A stretch of 64,000 bases of DNA from JAANXG01 sp049583715 (GCA_049583715.1 JBAUWJ010000157.1:13827-77826); one strand, 5' to 3'. Shown: positions 18,709-28,452, numbered from the stretch's first letter. Translations and numbers: made by a program. Notes: a model not told the origin generated them from the letters alone.

Positions 18709-19764
18709 TCAGGGGTTGGTGACCCGGTCGTCGATGTGGACGGCCCGCGTTGCCTCGAGCACCAGCGCGTAGCTCACCTTGTGGAAGACCCTGAACACCA
18801 TCGCCAGACCGCTGTCCTGGGGCGGAATCGACACGGTTCCTCCGGTCACCACGTCTTTCTGGTCGGGCTCCTGGCGCTGGATGCGCAGGACGTCTCCGGG
18901 CTCCATCTGCTCGCGGGATCCGAGGGTCACGACGATGACCTGGTAAGGTCCCCCTTCGGCGACGGCGCCGTTGATATCGATGATATAGCCGTTCACCGGC
19001 CGGCTCGGCGCGTGCGGTTCGTAATAGGGTAGTGCGATGTTCGTGTTGGCCGGGACCATGCGGTCTCCCCGGCCGATTTCCTGCGTCGATTCCATCACCT
19101 CCATCTTGGCAGTCTTACCTTCCTGGAGGACGCGCGCCTCACCCAAATGGATGGCCTGGAGGCCGAGAAACTCGCCAGTGGCGGGATTGATCAACCGCTT
19201 GCCGGGCCGGAATATGCTGTACTCGCTCGAATCGCCGTCCACGCCGCGCGCGAAGAACACGCTGTACTTGCCGAGCAGTATCGCCCCTTCGTCGCCGGCC
19301 GCCACGTATCCGGCGTTGCGCAAACCGCCTTCCTCGATGACCAGCGGCGCCGACAGAAAGGGTTGGATCGCGTCGGGCGGAATCGTCGGTATGGCTTCCT
19401 TGCGGGGCACGACGCGCACCCGGGGCTCCAGCTTGGTGATCTTGCGCTCGTGCAACAGCTTGAGCTTGGGTTGCTGGCCGGACTCCGTGGACAGCACGAG
19501 CACGTCGCCCGGATAGATCAGGTGCGGGTTCTTGATTCCGGGGTTACGCTGCCATATCTGCGGCCAGCGCCACGGATTCTTCAGGAAACGGCGCGCGATC
19601 CCCCACAGGGTATCGCCCTTGTGCACCGTGTATCGCTCGGGGGGGTTGGCGGTGAGCTGCGCGTCGTCCGCCAGCGATGGGCTGGCGGTCAAGGCGAAGG
19701 CAAGCAACAGGGCTCCCACAGCCACCCACCTTGTTTTTTGTTCAAACGGGCCGGATATATCCAC
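18709..19764 (-). CDS. Secreted LysM peptidoglycan-binding protein
   Basis: The GTG at 19764 gives 351 residues with a clear signal peptide (WVAVGALLLAFALTASPSLA, residues about 12-31). One LysM domain follows immediately (YTVHKGDTLWGIARRFL..NPHLIYPGDVLVL), binding peptidoglycan N-acetylglucosamine. The remaining 250 residues form a conserved beta-rich region without a recognised catalytic motif. This dprA-adjacent LysM protein is common in Gammaproteobacteria and divergent from def. A role in envelope maintenance is inferred from the domain. Confidence 0.88.
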   Translation of the reverse strand: MDISGPFEQKTRWVAVGALLLAFALTASPSLADDAQLTANPPERYTVHKGDTLWGIARRFLKNPWRWPQIWQRNPGIKNPHLIYPGDVLVLSTESGQQPKLKLLHERKITKLEPRVRVVPRKEAIPTIPPDAIQPFLSAPLVIEEGGLRNAGYVAAGDEGAILLGKYSVFFARGVDGDSSEYSIFRPGKRLINPATGEFLGLQAIHLGEARVLQEGKTAKMEVMESTQEIGRGDRMVPANTNIALPYYEPHAPSRPVNGYIIDINGAVAEGGPYQVIVVTLGSREQMEPGDVLRIQRQEPDQKDVVTGGTVSIPPQDSGLAMVFRVFHKVSYALVLEATRAVHIDDRVTNP

Positions 19765-19928
19765 TTTGCATGAATACGGGTTGATGGGTTTTAGCCCCAG
19801 TCTAGCCGATCTGTAGCATATCGCCAACGAAAAACATTAGAATATTCAGTGAGTTTGCCAACAAGCGTAGAATATCCCTTAAGTTGCACCGTCCATCGGA
19901 AGTGTGCAGCGACTACCGGAACGGGTCT

Positions 19929-20456
19929 ATGGCTCTACTAGACATTCTGGTCTATCCGGATCCACGGCTGAGGCGGGTGGCCGAAAAGGTGGAAGTCTTC
20001 GACGGCAGTCTCCACCGGCTGATCGACGACATGGCCGAGACCATGTACGAGGCCCCCGGCATCGGCCTGGCGGCGATACAGGTGAACGTGCCTCGGCGCG
20101 TTATCGTGATGGATCTCTCCGAGAGCAAGAACGAGCTCCGGGAGTTCGTCAACCCGCGCGTGATCGAGAAGGACGGCTGCCTGGAAAGCGAGGAAGGCTG
20201 CCTTTCCGTGCCGGACGTATACGCGCCCGTGACGCGGGCCGAGCGGATCGTGGTGGAAGCGCAGGACCGGCACGGTAAGCCATTCTCGTTGAACGCCGAG
20301 GGCCTGCTCGCCGTCTGCATCCAGCATGAGATCGACCACCTGGACGGCAAAGTATTCGTCGATTACCTGTCGCGCCTGAAGCGCGAGCGCATCAAGAAGC
20401 GACTGGTCAAGCACGGCCGGCGGGAGCCGCAGCGGGCCTCGGCGGCGGTGCTGTAA
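19929..20456 (+). CDS. def: Peptide deformylase
   Basis: Def removes the N-formyl group from nascent proteins. The ATG at 19929 gives 175 residues (MALLDILVYPDPRLR). All three family motifs are present: GIGLAAIQ (44-51), EGCLSVP with metal ligand Cys91, and QHEIDHLDG with His133, catalytic Glu134 and His137. A weak promoter candidate (TAGAAT about 55 bases upstream) is visible in the divergent region shared with the LysM gene. It is followed by fmt after 19 bases. Confidence 0.97.
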   Translation: MALLDILVYPDPRLRRVAEKVEVFDGSLHRLIDDMAETMYEAPGIGLAAIQVNVPRRVIVMDLSESKNELREFVNPRVIEKDGCLESEEGCLSVPDVYAPVTRAERIVVEAQDRHGKPFSLNAEGLLAVCIQHEIDHLDGKVFVDYLSRLKRERIKKRLVKHGRREPQRASAAVL

Positions 20457-20475
20457 GCTTCCGGCTCCGCGAGCC

Positions 20476-21414
20476 ATGCGCATCGTGTTCGCGGGGACCC
20501 CCGATTTCGCCGTCCCCACCCTGAAGGCGCTGGCGGGCGCCGGACACGCCATCGAGGCGGTCCTCACCCAACCGGATCGTCCGGCCGGCCGCGGCCGGCA
20601 CGTCGCTGCCGGGCCGGTCAAGCGTACCGCCCGTGAGCTCGGTCTGGATGTCTTTCAACCGAAAAATCTCAAGAGCTCCTCCGTCCTGGCGGATATCCGG
20701 GTATTGCAGCCTCAGGTGATCGTGGTGGTGGCCTATGGCCTGTTGCTCACCCGGGAGGTGCTCGAGCTCCCGGACTACGGCTGCATCAACGTTCACGCCT
20801 CCTTGTTGCCGCGGTGGCGCGGCGCCGCCCCGATTCAGCGCGCCATCGAGGCTGGTGACGCGCAGACCGGCGTCACCGTCATGCGGATGGACGAAGGGCT
20901 CGATACGGGTCCGGTTCTGGCCCGGTGCAGCACGCCGATCGGTCCCCGGGAGACGGCCGGCACTCTGCACGACCGTCTGGCCGGGCTCGGGGCGACGCTA
21001 CTGGTCGAAACGCTGGTCCGCGTGGAAGCCGGGGCCGTCGAGGCCGTGCCCCAGGACGAGAGCAGCGCCACCTATGCGCACAAGCTGGGTCCTTCGGATG
21101 TCCAGCCCGACTGGCGGCGCCGAGCCGTCGAGATCGAGCGGCAGGTGCGGGCGATGAACCCCTGGCCCGTCGTCCGGGCCAGGTACAAGGGGCAGGTCAT
21201 ACGATTCTGGGAGGCCGAGGCCCTTGCCGGCGGCTCCGGGCTTCCCGGGGAGATCATTGGCACCGGCCGCACTGGTGTCGACGTCGCCTGCGGGGAGGGC
21301 CGGCTGCGCATTACCATGCTGCAGCGGGAGGGCGGCAAACGCCTTGCCGCGGCCGATTTCCTCAACGGCTGCCCCCTCGAAAGCGGGGAGAGATTCGATT
21401 CCGCCGCCGCTTGA
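20476..21414 (+). CDS. fmt: Methionyl-tRNA formyltransferase
   Basis: Fmt formylates Met-tRNAi using 10-formyltetrahydrofolate, the counterpart of Def. The 312 residues include the start MRIVFAGTPDFAVPTL, the catalytic region NVHASLLPRWRGAAPIQRAI (Asn, His and downstream Asp of the family) and the MDEGLDTGPVL segment. A C-terminal OB-fold domain recognises the tRNA. It is cotranscribed between def and rsmB. Confidence 0.97.
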   Translation: MRIVFAGTPDFAVPTLKALAGAGHAIEAVLTQPDRPAGRGRHVAAGPVKRTARELGLDVFQPKNLKSSSVLADIRVLQPQVIVVVAYGLLLTREVLELPDYGCINVHASLLPRWRGAAPIQRAIEAGDAQTGVTVMRMDEGLDTGPVLARCSTPIGPRETAGTLHDRLAGLGATLLVETLVRVEAGAVEAVPQDESSATYAHKLGPSDVQPDWRRRAVEIERQVRAMNPWPVVRARYKGQVIRFWEAEALAGGSGLPGEIIGTGRTGVDVACGEGRLRITMLQREGGKRLAAADFLNGCPLESGERFDSAAA

Positions 21415-21418
21415 CGGA

Positions 21419-22738
21419 GTGGCGGCACGCGCCGCAGCCGCCGGGGTCGTCCTCGACGTGGCGTACCGAGGCGTGTCGCTGGATGCCCTGCTTGCCGACC
21501 GCGCCGCCCTTCTGAACGGCGAAGACCGGGGGCTTTTCCTCGAGCTGTCCTACGGTGCCCTGCGCTGGTTCTGGCGCTGCAAAGGCGTCATGGACCGGCT
21601 GGTCGACCGGCCCCTGCGGCGGCGAGACCAGGTAATCGAGGCCCTGATGATCGTGGGGGTGTATCAGCTCGATCAAATGCGCCTTCCGCCACACGCGGCG
21701 ATCCATACCACGGTGGAATCCTGCGCCGCCCTGGGTCGCGCCGGTTTCAGGGGTCTGGTGAACGGGGTGCTGCGCAATTTCCAGCGGCGCCGGGACGAGC
21801 TGCTCGACGCGCTGCTTCCGCACGCGCGCGACGCTCATCCCGAGTGGTTGTGGCGGGTCATAGGCGAGCAGTGGCCGCGGGAGGCGCAGGCCGTCATCGA
21901 GGCGAACAACGACCGGCCTCCGATGATGCTGCGCGTCAATGTTCGGCACGGTTCGGCGGCGCGCTACGTTGAGGAGCTTCGAGCACAGGGCATCGAGGGC
22001 CGGGCGGTCGAAGGCGTGCCCAGCGCCGTCATCCTCTCGAGACCCGTGAACGTGGACCGTCTGCCGGGCTTCTCTCGAGGCCGGGTGTCGGTGCAGGACG
22101 TCTCCGCCCAGCTCCTGGCCGGGCTGATCTCGCCGTGCCCTGGCCACAGGGTTCTGGACGCCTGCGCAGCGCCGGGCGGGAAGTTGACTCATATCCTGGA
22201 GCTCTTTCCGGACCTGGAGGCGCAGGCGATCGAGGTGGACTCGAAGCGTGCGCTGCGTATCGATGAGAACCTCGAGCGCCTGGGGCTCTCGGCGAAGGTC
22301 CGCACGGCCGACGCATCGGAGCTGGATCGGTGGTGGGACGGCAGACCCTTCGACCTGGTGGTGCTGGATGTTCCCTGCAGCGGCAGCGGGGTGATCCGGC
22401 GCCATCCCGACATCAAGGTGCTGCGCCGGGCGTCCGATGTCGATGGTTTCGCGGCGACGCAGCGCCATCTCCTCGACCGGCTCTGGACAACGGTGAAACC
22501 CGGTGGGCGTATGATATATGTCACCTGCTCCATACTGGCAAGGGAGAACCAGGACCAGGTAGACGACTTCCTGAAACGGACGCCGGATTGCGACGAAGAA
22601 CCCGTTCGCCTGCCTTTCGGGATGGCGTTGGCGAGAGGTTGGCAGATTCTCCCGGAGCGTGGAGGGGGCGACGGGTTTTACTACGCCTCCCTGGCGAGGA
22701 GGGCCCGCGGGGAGCGAACATCATCGGCCACAGATTAG
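21419..22738 (+). CDS. rsmB: 16S rRNA (cytosine-967-C5)-methyltransferase
   Basis: RsmB methylates C967 of 16S rRNA using SAM. The GTG at 21419, four bases after the fmt stop, gives 439 residues, close to the family's usual length; the longer in-frame extension overlaps fmt and is not conserved. The N-terminal NusB-like domain is followed by a methyltransferase domain with the SAM motif DACAAPGGKLTH near residue 245, the catalytic PCSGSG segment near 320, and the second cysteine motif VTCSIL near 367. Confidence 0.95.
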   Translation: MAARAAAAGVVLDVAYRGVSLDALLADRAALLNGEDRGLFLELSYGALRWFWRCKGVMDRLVDRPLRRRDQVIEALMIVGVYQLDQMRLPPHAAIHTTVESCAALGRAGFRGLVNGVLRNFQRRRDELLDALLPHARDAHPEWLWRVIGEQWPREAQAVIEANNDRPPMMLRVNVRHGSAARYVEELRAQGIEGRAVEGVPSAVILSRPVNVDRLPGFSRGRVSVQDVSAQLLAGLISPCPGHRVLDACAAPGGKLTHILELFPDLEAQAIEVDSKRALRIDENLERLGLSAKVRTADASELDRWWDGRPFDLVVLDVPCSGSGVIRRHPDIKVLRRASDVDGFAATQRHLLDRLWTTVKPGGRMIYVTCSILARENQDQVDDFLKRTPDCDEEPVRLPFGMALARGWQILPERGGGDGFYYASLARRARGERTSSATD

Positions 22739-22771
22739 AGAGTCGAGCCGACGCGGCGATATACTGACGCA

Positions 22772-23362
22772 ATGGCACGTATCACCGGCATATCGATAGT
22801 CCTGTGGCTGTTGCTCTGCGGCACGGCCGAGGCCCAGTTCGTGGTCGACCATGTCGAAGCCAGGCAGGTGGGACACAGTGTCCGGGTCAAGGTGAACCTG
22901 GATCTGAGCTTGACGGATGCCGCCGACCAGGCGTTGTCGCACGGCGTGCCGTTGATCGTCGTCAACGAGATCGAGCTTCTCAGAAGGGGCTGGTTGTGGG
23001 ATCACGTGGCGCAGCGGATCAGCGAAAGGCACCGCCTGCGCTACTACGCCCTCTCCGGGCAGTACGTGCTGGACAGCGGTGCGGACTCGCTGAACGCATT
23101 TCGGACGGTCAGCGACGCGCTGAAGACCATCAGCTCGGCCACGGCCAGCTTCGAGCTCCCGGGCAAGCCTCCCGACAAGGCACAACGCGATCCCCCGGGC
23201 AGGAGCGGCGGCTATGACGGCGAGTATGTGGTCGCCGTGAGGAGCCGCATCGACATCAACGCCCTGCCCGCGCCCCTGCGTCCCACGGCCCTGTTCTCCC
23301 CGCAGTGGCAGATTTCCAGCGACTGGACCCAATGGCCCATAAGCGAGTCATCGACAAACTGA
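22772..23362 (+). CDS. DUF4390 exported protein
   Basis: The 196-residue protein has a signal peptide (residues 1-21, ending TAEA-Q) and matches DUF4390, a family regularly found between rsmB and ntrY. No catalytic motif is visible; the body is predicted to be beta-rich and periplasmic. Its last 31 bases overlap the start of the ntrY-like kinase, suggesting coupled expression. It may sense an envelope signal for the kinase, which is inference from context. Confidence 0.85.
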   Translation: MARITGISIVLWLLLCGTAEAQFVVDHVEARQVGHSVRVKVNLDLSLTDAADQALSHGVPLIVVNEIELLRRGWLWDHVAQRISERHRLRYYALSGQYVLDSGADSLNAFRTVSDALKTISSATASFELPGKPPDKAQRDPPGRSGGYDGEYVVAVRSRIDINALPAPLRPTALFSPQWQISSDWTQWPISESSTN

Positions 23363-25578
23363 TCGGTCCGATACCGGCGTTGATCCTTTCGATCATCGTC
23401 GTGGCGGCGCTGCTGATGCTCACGGCGGTGGCTCTCGGCACGGACGTCACCGCCGAGTCCTATCTCGCCCTGCTCGGCGTGAACGTCCTCGGAATCTGCG
23501 TCCTGCTGGCGCTGGTGGGTGGCAACCTGTGGCGCCTGCGGCGGCAGTGGCGGGGCAAGGTGCTGGGCTCCCGGCTGACCCTGAGGATGATCGGCCTGTT
23601 CGTGCTTCTGGTCCTGATTCCGCTTTCCGTCGTGTACTACGTCTCCACGCAGTTCCTGAGCAAGGGCATCGATAGCTGGTTCGACGTGCGCGTCGACCGT
23701 GCCGTTCACGATTCCCTGCTGCTCGGCCGAACCACCCTGGAGACGATCAAGCAGGACGCTGTGGACAATCTTTCGCAGGCGGCGTCGCGTTTGGTCGGGG
23801 TCGACGGGGAGCTGCCGCTGGTGACCCTGCTCGACGAGATCCGGGAGGACGGCGACTATTCCGAGCTGATCCTGCTGTCCCAGGACGGCAGGATCATCGC
23901 TTCCAGCCAGCAGGAAGCCGGCAGACTGATTCCCGACACGCCGAACGAGGACGTGCTGAACGAAGTGCGGTCGGGCAACCGCTACGTGAACCTGGAGCCG
24001 TTGGCGGGCGGATCCCAGCAGCTCAGAATCGCCGTACCGGTCTTGAGCACCCGCATCAGCCAGCCTCCGCGGATACTGCAGGGGCTGAAGCTGGTTCCGC
24101 TCAGGTACTCGCGCCTCGCCGACAGCATAGAGAACGCATCCGCCCGCTACCGGCAGATGGTATTCTCCCGCGGACCGCTCAAGTTCAGCCTGATTCTCAC
24201 CTTGTCGGTGGTCACCCTGGCGGCGACCATGCTGGCGGTGTGGGCCGCCGTCTATGTATCGCGACGCATGCTGGCGCCGCTCAGGGATCTTGCCGAGGGA
24301 ACCCAGGCTGTCGCTGCGGGCGACTATCGCAAGAAGCTTCCGGTCACCAGCAGTGACGAGCTGGGCGTTCTCGTCGAGTCGTTCAACAACATGACCCGGG
24401 AGATCCACCTGGCGCAGACCTCCGTCAAGCGGCACCAACAGGAGACCGAACGCCAGCGGACTTACCTGGAGGTGATCCTGGGTCACCTGTCGTCCGGTGT
24501 GCTGTCCTTCGACTACCGGAATCGCCTGCTCACCTATAACGCCGCGGTCACCCAGATCCTGCACAGGGATTTCACCGAGCTTCGCAAGCAGACCCCGGAT
24601 GAAATCGCGCAGAGCGCGCCCGAGCTCGAGCCTCTGTTCGGCTTCATCCGCGACGCCATCGAGCGGGGAGAGGCGGATTGGTACGCGGAGGTCACCGTTT
24701 TCGGCGACGGCGGCCGCCAGGTCCTGATGGCGCGCGGCACCCGTATCAGCCCGGTGCAGAAGAGCGGCGGCGGTTACGTGGTGGTGTTCGACGACGTCAC
24801 CGAGCTGATCCAGGCGCAGAGAGACGCGGCCTGGCGGGAGGTCGCGAGACGGCTCGCCCACGAGATCAAGAACCCCTTGACACCCATACAGCTCTCGGCG
24901 GAGCGGATCCGCACCAAGTACCTGAAGAAGGTCGCCCCGGCAGACCGCGACGCCCTGGACCGGGCGACCCGAACCATCGCCCAGCAGGTCGAGTCCATGA
25001 AGGGGATGGTGAACGCATTCTCGAGCTACGCCCAGCCCTCCGAGCAGAAGTTCGAGCCGCTGGCTCTCAATCAGCTCGTCAGGGACGTGGCCGAGCTGTT
25101 CGTAAACGAGGAGCAGCCGTCCCTGATCCACTTCGACCTGGAGCCGGATCTGCCCGAGATCGCCGCCGACCCGGGACGCCTGCGCCAGGTGCTGAACAAC
25201 CTCATCATCAACGCCAAGGACGCGACGGCAGGCACGGCGAGGCCCGAGATAAGCATTCGAACGCGATACGTCAACGAGAACGGTCACGGCTGCATCGAGC
25301 TGAAGATATCCGACAATGGGCACGGCTTCACCGAGAACGACCGCAACCGTTTGTTCGAGCCTTACGTGACCACCAAGGACGAGAAGGGCACCGGCCTCGG
25401 CCTCGCCATTGTCAAGCGCATCGTCGAGGAGCATGGGGGCCTGGTTCGCCTCGACAACGGTCCCAGGGGCAAGGGCGCGGTGGTGACGATCACCCTGCCG
25501 GTGGGCGAGCCTGCGGTGAACACGGATCTCAAGCTTCGCCGCGTCCAGCAGCGCTTCCTGAGCGAGAGCACGGGATGA
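23332..25578 (+). CDS. ntrY: NtrY-like membrane sensor histidine kinase
   Basis: This 748-residue kinase is predicted to phosphorylate the NtrX-like regulator encoded next. Three N-terminal membrane helices lie at about 10-105, a periplasmic sensor at about 105-285, then a fourth helix, a HAMP domain (about 308-360) and a PAS domain (about 375-490). The HisKA phosphoacceptor is His509 or close to it (RLAHEIKNPLTP). The ATPase domain carries NNLIINAKDA, DNGHGF and GTGLGLAIVKRI. The ATG at 23332 was chosen because MAHKRVID begins the conserved region. Confidence 0.92.
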   Translation: MAHKRVIDKLIGPIPALILSIIVVAALLMLTAVALGTDVTAESYLALLGVNVLGICVLLALVGGNLWRLRRQWRGKVLGSRLTLRMIGLFVLLVLIPLSVVYYVSTQFLSKGIDSWFDVRVDRAVHDSLLLGRTTLETIKQDAVDNLSQAASRLVGVDGELPLVTLLDEIREDGDYSELILLSQDGRIIASSQQEAGRLIPDTPNEDVLNEVRSGNRYVNLEPLAGGSQQLRIAVPVLSTRISQPPRILQGLKLVPLRYSRLADSIENASARYRQMVFSRGPLKFSLILTLSVVTLAATMLAVWAAVYVSRRMLAPLRDLAEGTQAVAAGDYRKKLPVTSSDELGVLVESFNNMTREIHLAQTSVKRHQQETERQRTYLEVILGHLSSGVLSFDYRNRLLTYNAAVTQILHRDFTELRKQTPDEIAQSAPELEPLFGFIRDAIERGEADWYAEVTVFGDGGRQVLMARGTRISPVQKSGGGYVVVFDDVTELIQAQRDAAWREVARRLAHEIKNPLTPIQLSAERIRTKYLKKVAPADRDALDRATRTIAQQVESMKGMVNAFSSYAQPSEQKFEPLALNQLVRDVAELFVNEEQPSLIHFDLEPDLPEIAADPGRLRQVLNNLIINAKDATAGTARPEISIRTRYVNENGHGCIELKISDNGHGFTENDRNRLFEPYVTTKDEKGTGLGLAIVKRIVEEHGGLVRLDNGPRGKGAVVTITLPVGEPAVNTDLKLRRVQQRFLSESTG

Positions 25579-26945
25579 GCAAGGAGCGGATCCTGGTCAT
25601 TGACGACGAGCCGGATATCCGGGATATCGTCCGCGATATTCTCGAGGACGAAGGCTACTCAGCCGTCGTCGCGGAGAATGGTGACAACGGCCGCGAGCTC
25701 AAGCGGACGGGGAGCTTCGATCTCGTGCTGCTGGATATCTGGATGCCGGGGACGGACGGCATCTCCCTGCTCAAGGAATGGGCGACCGGCGGTGTCCCCG
25801 ACATTCCCGTGGTGATGATCTCAGGCCACGGCAACGTCGAGACCGCCGTGGAGGCGATTCGGTACGGCGCCTACGACTTTCTCGAGAAGCCGCTGTCGAC
25901 GGCGAAGCTCCTGGTCACCGTCAAGCGGGCCCTGCAGGATTCGAGTCTTCGAAGGGAGAACCTGGAGCTCAAAGGCCGATTGGCCCTGTCCTCCGAGCTG
26001 ATCGGCAGGAGCGCGCAGATGTCGCAGTTGCGCGAGCGCATTGACAGGGTCGCCAAGACCGACAGTTGGGTGCTGATCACCGGCGAGCCGGGCAGCGGCA
26101 AGGGCGTCGTGGCGCGGGTCCTGCACCAGAAGAGCCCCCGCCGCGACCGGCCGTTCATCGAGCTCAGCCTCGGAGCCACGCCCGCCGCCAGTGTTTCACA
26201 CCAGCTTTTCGGCAGCGAGATCGACGACATGATTCAGCGGGGTACGCTGGAGGAGGCGAACGGCGGCACTTTGGTGCTGGACGAGATCGCCGACATCGAT
26301 CTGGAGGTGCAGGGCAAGCTGGTCAGTGCCATCGAGGAGCGCCGCTTTCTAAGGGTCGGCGGACGTACGCCGATCGACTTCGATGTCCGGATCATTGCCA
26401 CCAGCAACCAGGACCTCCTCGCCATGGTGAAGGAAGGGCGCTTCCGGGAGGATCTCTACTACCGCCTGAACGTGGTGCCCATCGAGGTCCCCGCCCTGCG
26501 CCGGCACGTCGAGGACGTGCCGGCGCTGATCGACTACTACGTCAAGTGGCTGGTGGAGCGGGACGACCTGCCCTACCGCAGGTTCACGACCGGGGCCGTC
26601 AACGTGCTGCGAAACTACAACTGGCCCGGCAACGTGCGCGAGCTCAAGAACCTGGTGCAGAGGCTCCTGATACTCAACCGGAGCGAGGACATCACCGCGG
26701 AGGAGGCCAGTATCGCGATCGGAGGCTCCATCATCGAAAGGGAGCTTACCTATTCGAGCTCGGTGTTCGAGCTGCCCCTGAAGGAGGCCCGGGATCAGTT
26801 CGAACGCGCCTACCTGAATTACCACCTTGGCCTGGTAAAAGGCAACGTGAGCGATCTGGCGCAGGTCATCGGCATGGAGCGAACCCATCTGTACCGCAAG
26901 CTTAAGAATCTGGGTATAGATCCTAAGCAGGCGAAGCAGGCATAG
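25575..26945 (+). CDS. ntrX: NtrX-like AAA+ response regulator lacking the GAFTGA loop
   Basis: The 456-residue regulator overlaps the kinase stop by four bases (ATGA). The receiver domain has its phosphoacceptor Asp near residue 54 (LLDIWMPG). The AAA+ domain has Walker A GEPGSGKG near 169 and Walker B GTLVLDEIAD near 233. The expected GAFTGA loop after LFG is absent: the sequence reads SEIDDMIQRGTLEEA. A Fis-type helix-turn-helix closes the protein (GNVSDLAQVIGMERTHLYRKL). It probably does not activate sigma-54 RNA polymerase and may act as a sigma-70 regulator or repressor. Confidence 0.9.
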   Translation: MSKERILVIDDEPDIRDIVRDILEDEGYSAVVAENGDNGRELKRTGSFDLVLLDIWMPGTDGISLLKEWATGGVPDIPVVMISGHGNVETAVEAIRYGAYDFLEKPLSTAKLLVTVKRALQDSSLRRENLELKGRLALSSELIGRSAQMSQLRERIDRVAKTDSWVLITGEPGSGKGVVARVLHQKSPRRDRPFIELSLGATPAASVSHQLFGSEIDDMIQRGTLEEANGGTLVLDEIADIDLEVQGKLVSAIEERRFLRVGGRTPIDFDVRIIATSNQDLLAMVKEGRFREDLYYRLNVVPIEVPALRRHVEDVPALIDYYVKWLVERDDLPYRRFTTGAVNVLRNYNWPGNVRELKNLVQRLLILNRSEDITAEEASIAIGGSIIERELTYSSSVFELPLKEARDQFERAYLNYHLGLVKGNVSDLAQVIGMERTHLYRKLKNLGIDPKQAKQA

Positions 26946-26961
26946 CGCGCGCGCCACGCGC

Positions 26962-26989
26962 GGTGTCGGGATAGAATTCCGGCGACACC
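26962..26989. repeat. Hairpin repeat between ntrX and trkA
   Basis: A 28-bp hairpin has perfect 7-bp outer arms (GGTGTCG / CGACACC). Its left half shares about 20 bases with a copy near 29894-29914, so it belongs to a dispersed family of small intergenic repeats. It sits in the 75-base gap before trkA and could affect mRNA stability there. Confidence 0.5.
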
Positions 26990-27020
26990 ACCCGTGGGGC
27001 CACCATAAGAGAAAGAACAG

Positions 27021-28397
27021 GTGAAGATCATCATCCTAGGCGCGGGCCAGGTCGGTGCATCGATGGCGGATATCCTCGCCTCGGAGGCCAATGACGTCAC
27101 CCTGGTCGACATCAACGCCGGCCATCTGAGAATGCTGCAGGACCGCCTCGACATACGTACCGTGGTCGGGAACGCCTCGTTCCCCATGGTGCTGGAGCAG
27201 GCCGGCGCCCAGGACGCCGATCTCCTGCTGGCGGTCACCAACAGCGACGAGATCAACATGGTGGCCTGCACCGTTGCCGGCTCGCGCTTTCATGTTCCGA
27301 CGAAGATCGCCCGCATTCGCAGCACCGAATATCTGCAATGCAAGGAGATGTTCGGTGCGAACGCCATCCCCGTGGACGTGCTCATCAGTCCCGAGCAGGT
27401 CATCACCGATCACATCTCGCGACTCATCGAATATCCGAGCGCCCTGCAGGTGCTGGGATTCGCCGGCGGACGGATACAGCTCGTGAGCGTGCGCGCCTTT
27501 GATGGCGGGCCGCTGGTGGGGCATCCGCTGCGGGAGCTGCGCGAGCACATGCCCAAGGTCGACACCAAGGTCGCGGCGGTTTACCGCGGCGACGAGGTGG
27601 TGACACCGGTGGCGGAGACCGTGATTCAGCCCGGGGACGAGGTCTTCTTCGTGGCCGCGCGGCGCCATATCGGCTCGGTCATGGGAGAGCTGCGCCGACT
27701 GGAAAAATCCGTGCGCCGGGTGATGCTGGCGGGCGGCGGCAACATCGGCTTCCGTCTTGCCAGGGAGCTCGAAAGGAAGCAGTACAACGTGAAGCTCATC
27801 GAGCGCGACCGTCTGCGCTCCGAGCAGATTGCGGACGGGCTCGACAGCACCGTGGTGCTCCACGGCGACGCCGCGGACGAGGATATGCTCCTCGAGGAGA
27901 ACATTCAGACCATGGATGTGTTCTGCGCCGTCACCAACAACGACGAGGCGAATATTCTGTCGGCGATGCTCGCCAAGCGGCTCGGCGCCCGGCGGGTCAT
28001 GGCGCTGATCAATCGCTCGGTCTATGTCCAATTGTTCGAGCGCGGCGAGATCGACCTCGTGATCTCGCCGAGAACGGTGACGGTGGGCGGCATACTGGCG
28101 CACATCCGGCGCGGCGACATCGTCGCCGTGCATTCCCTGCGCGGCGGGCGTGCCGAGGCCATCGAGGCCATCGCCCACGGCGACGAGAGGTCCTCGCGGG
28201 TGGTGGGAAGCCGCGTGCGCGATCTGCCGCTGCCCCCGGGGACGGGAATCGGCGCGATCCTGCGCGGCGACCAGGTCCTGATCGCCCACAAGGACACGGT
28301 GATCGAGTCGGACGACCACGTCATCCTGTTCGTGGTGGACAAGAAGCATATCGCCGAGGTGGAACGCCTGTTCCAGGTGGACGTGACCTTCGTGTAG
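27021..28397 (+). CDS. trkA: Trk potassium-uptake regulatory protein TrkA
   Basis: TrkA is the cytoplasmic NAD-binding gating subunit of the Trk K+ transporter, partnering TrkH/TrkG encoded elsewhere. The 458 residues begin at GTG 27021 (MKIIILGAGQVGASMAD). Two RCK_N Rossmann domains are visible, with glycine motifs GAGQVG near residue 7 and AGGGNIGFRLARELE near 236. Each is followed by an RCK_C domain. Position after rsmB/ntrYX matches the E. coli def-fmt-rsmB-trkA order with a two-component pair inserted. Confidence 0.96.
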   Translation: MKIIILGAGQVGASMADILASEANDVTLVDINAGHLRMLQDRLDIRTVVGNASFPMVLEQAGAQDADLLLAVTNSDEINMVACTVAGSRFHVPTKIARIRSTEYLQCKEMFGANAIPVDVLISPEQVITDHISRLIEYPSALQVLGFAGGRIQLVSVRAFDGGPLVGHPLRELREHMPKVDTKVAAVYRGDEVVTPVAETVIQPGDEVFFVAARRHIGSVMGELRRLEKSVRRVMLAGGGNIGFRLARELERKQYNVKLIERDRLRSEQIADGLDSTVVLHGDAADEDMLLEENIQTMDVFCAVTNNDEANILSAMLAKRLGARRVMALINRSVYVQLFERGEIDLVISPRTVTVGGILAHIRRGDIVAVHSLRGGRAEAIEAIAHGDERSSRVVGSRVRDLPLPPGTGIGAILRGDQVLIAHKDTVIESDDHVILFVVDKKHIAEVERLFQVDVTFV

Positions 28398-28452
28398 GCC
28401 GGGCTTCAGCCCGACGAATGTGTGGTGCGCTCCAAACACCGCTGGCGGTGTT
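28398..28452. repeat. Small palindromic intergenic repeat, copy 1
   Basis: A short hairpin (CGGGCT-TC-AGCCCG, 28400-28413) lies directly after the trkA stop, followed by about 35 bases resembling the sequence after the palindrome at 29936-29953 (CGACGAATGTGTG.. against CGACGCATGTGTG.., then ACACCGCT in both). The hairpin lies between trkA and the convergent TIGR04282 gene and may act as a transcript-end structure. Confidence 0.55.
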
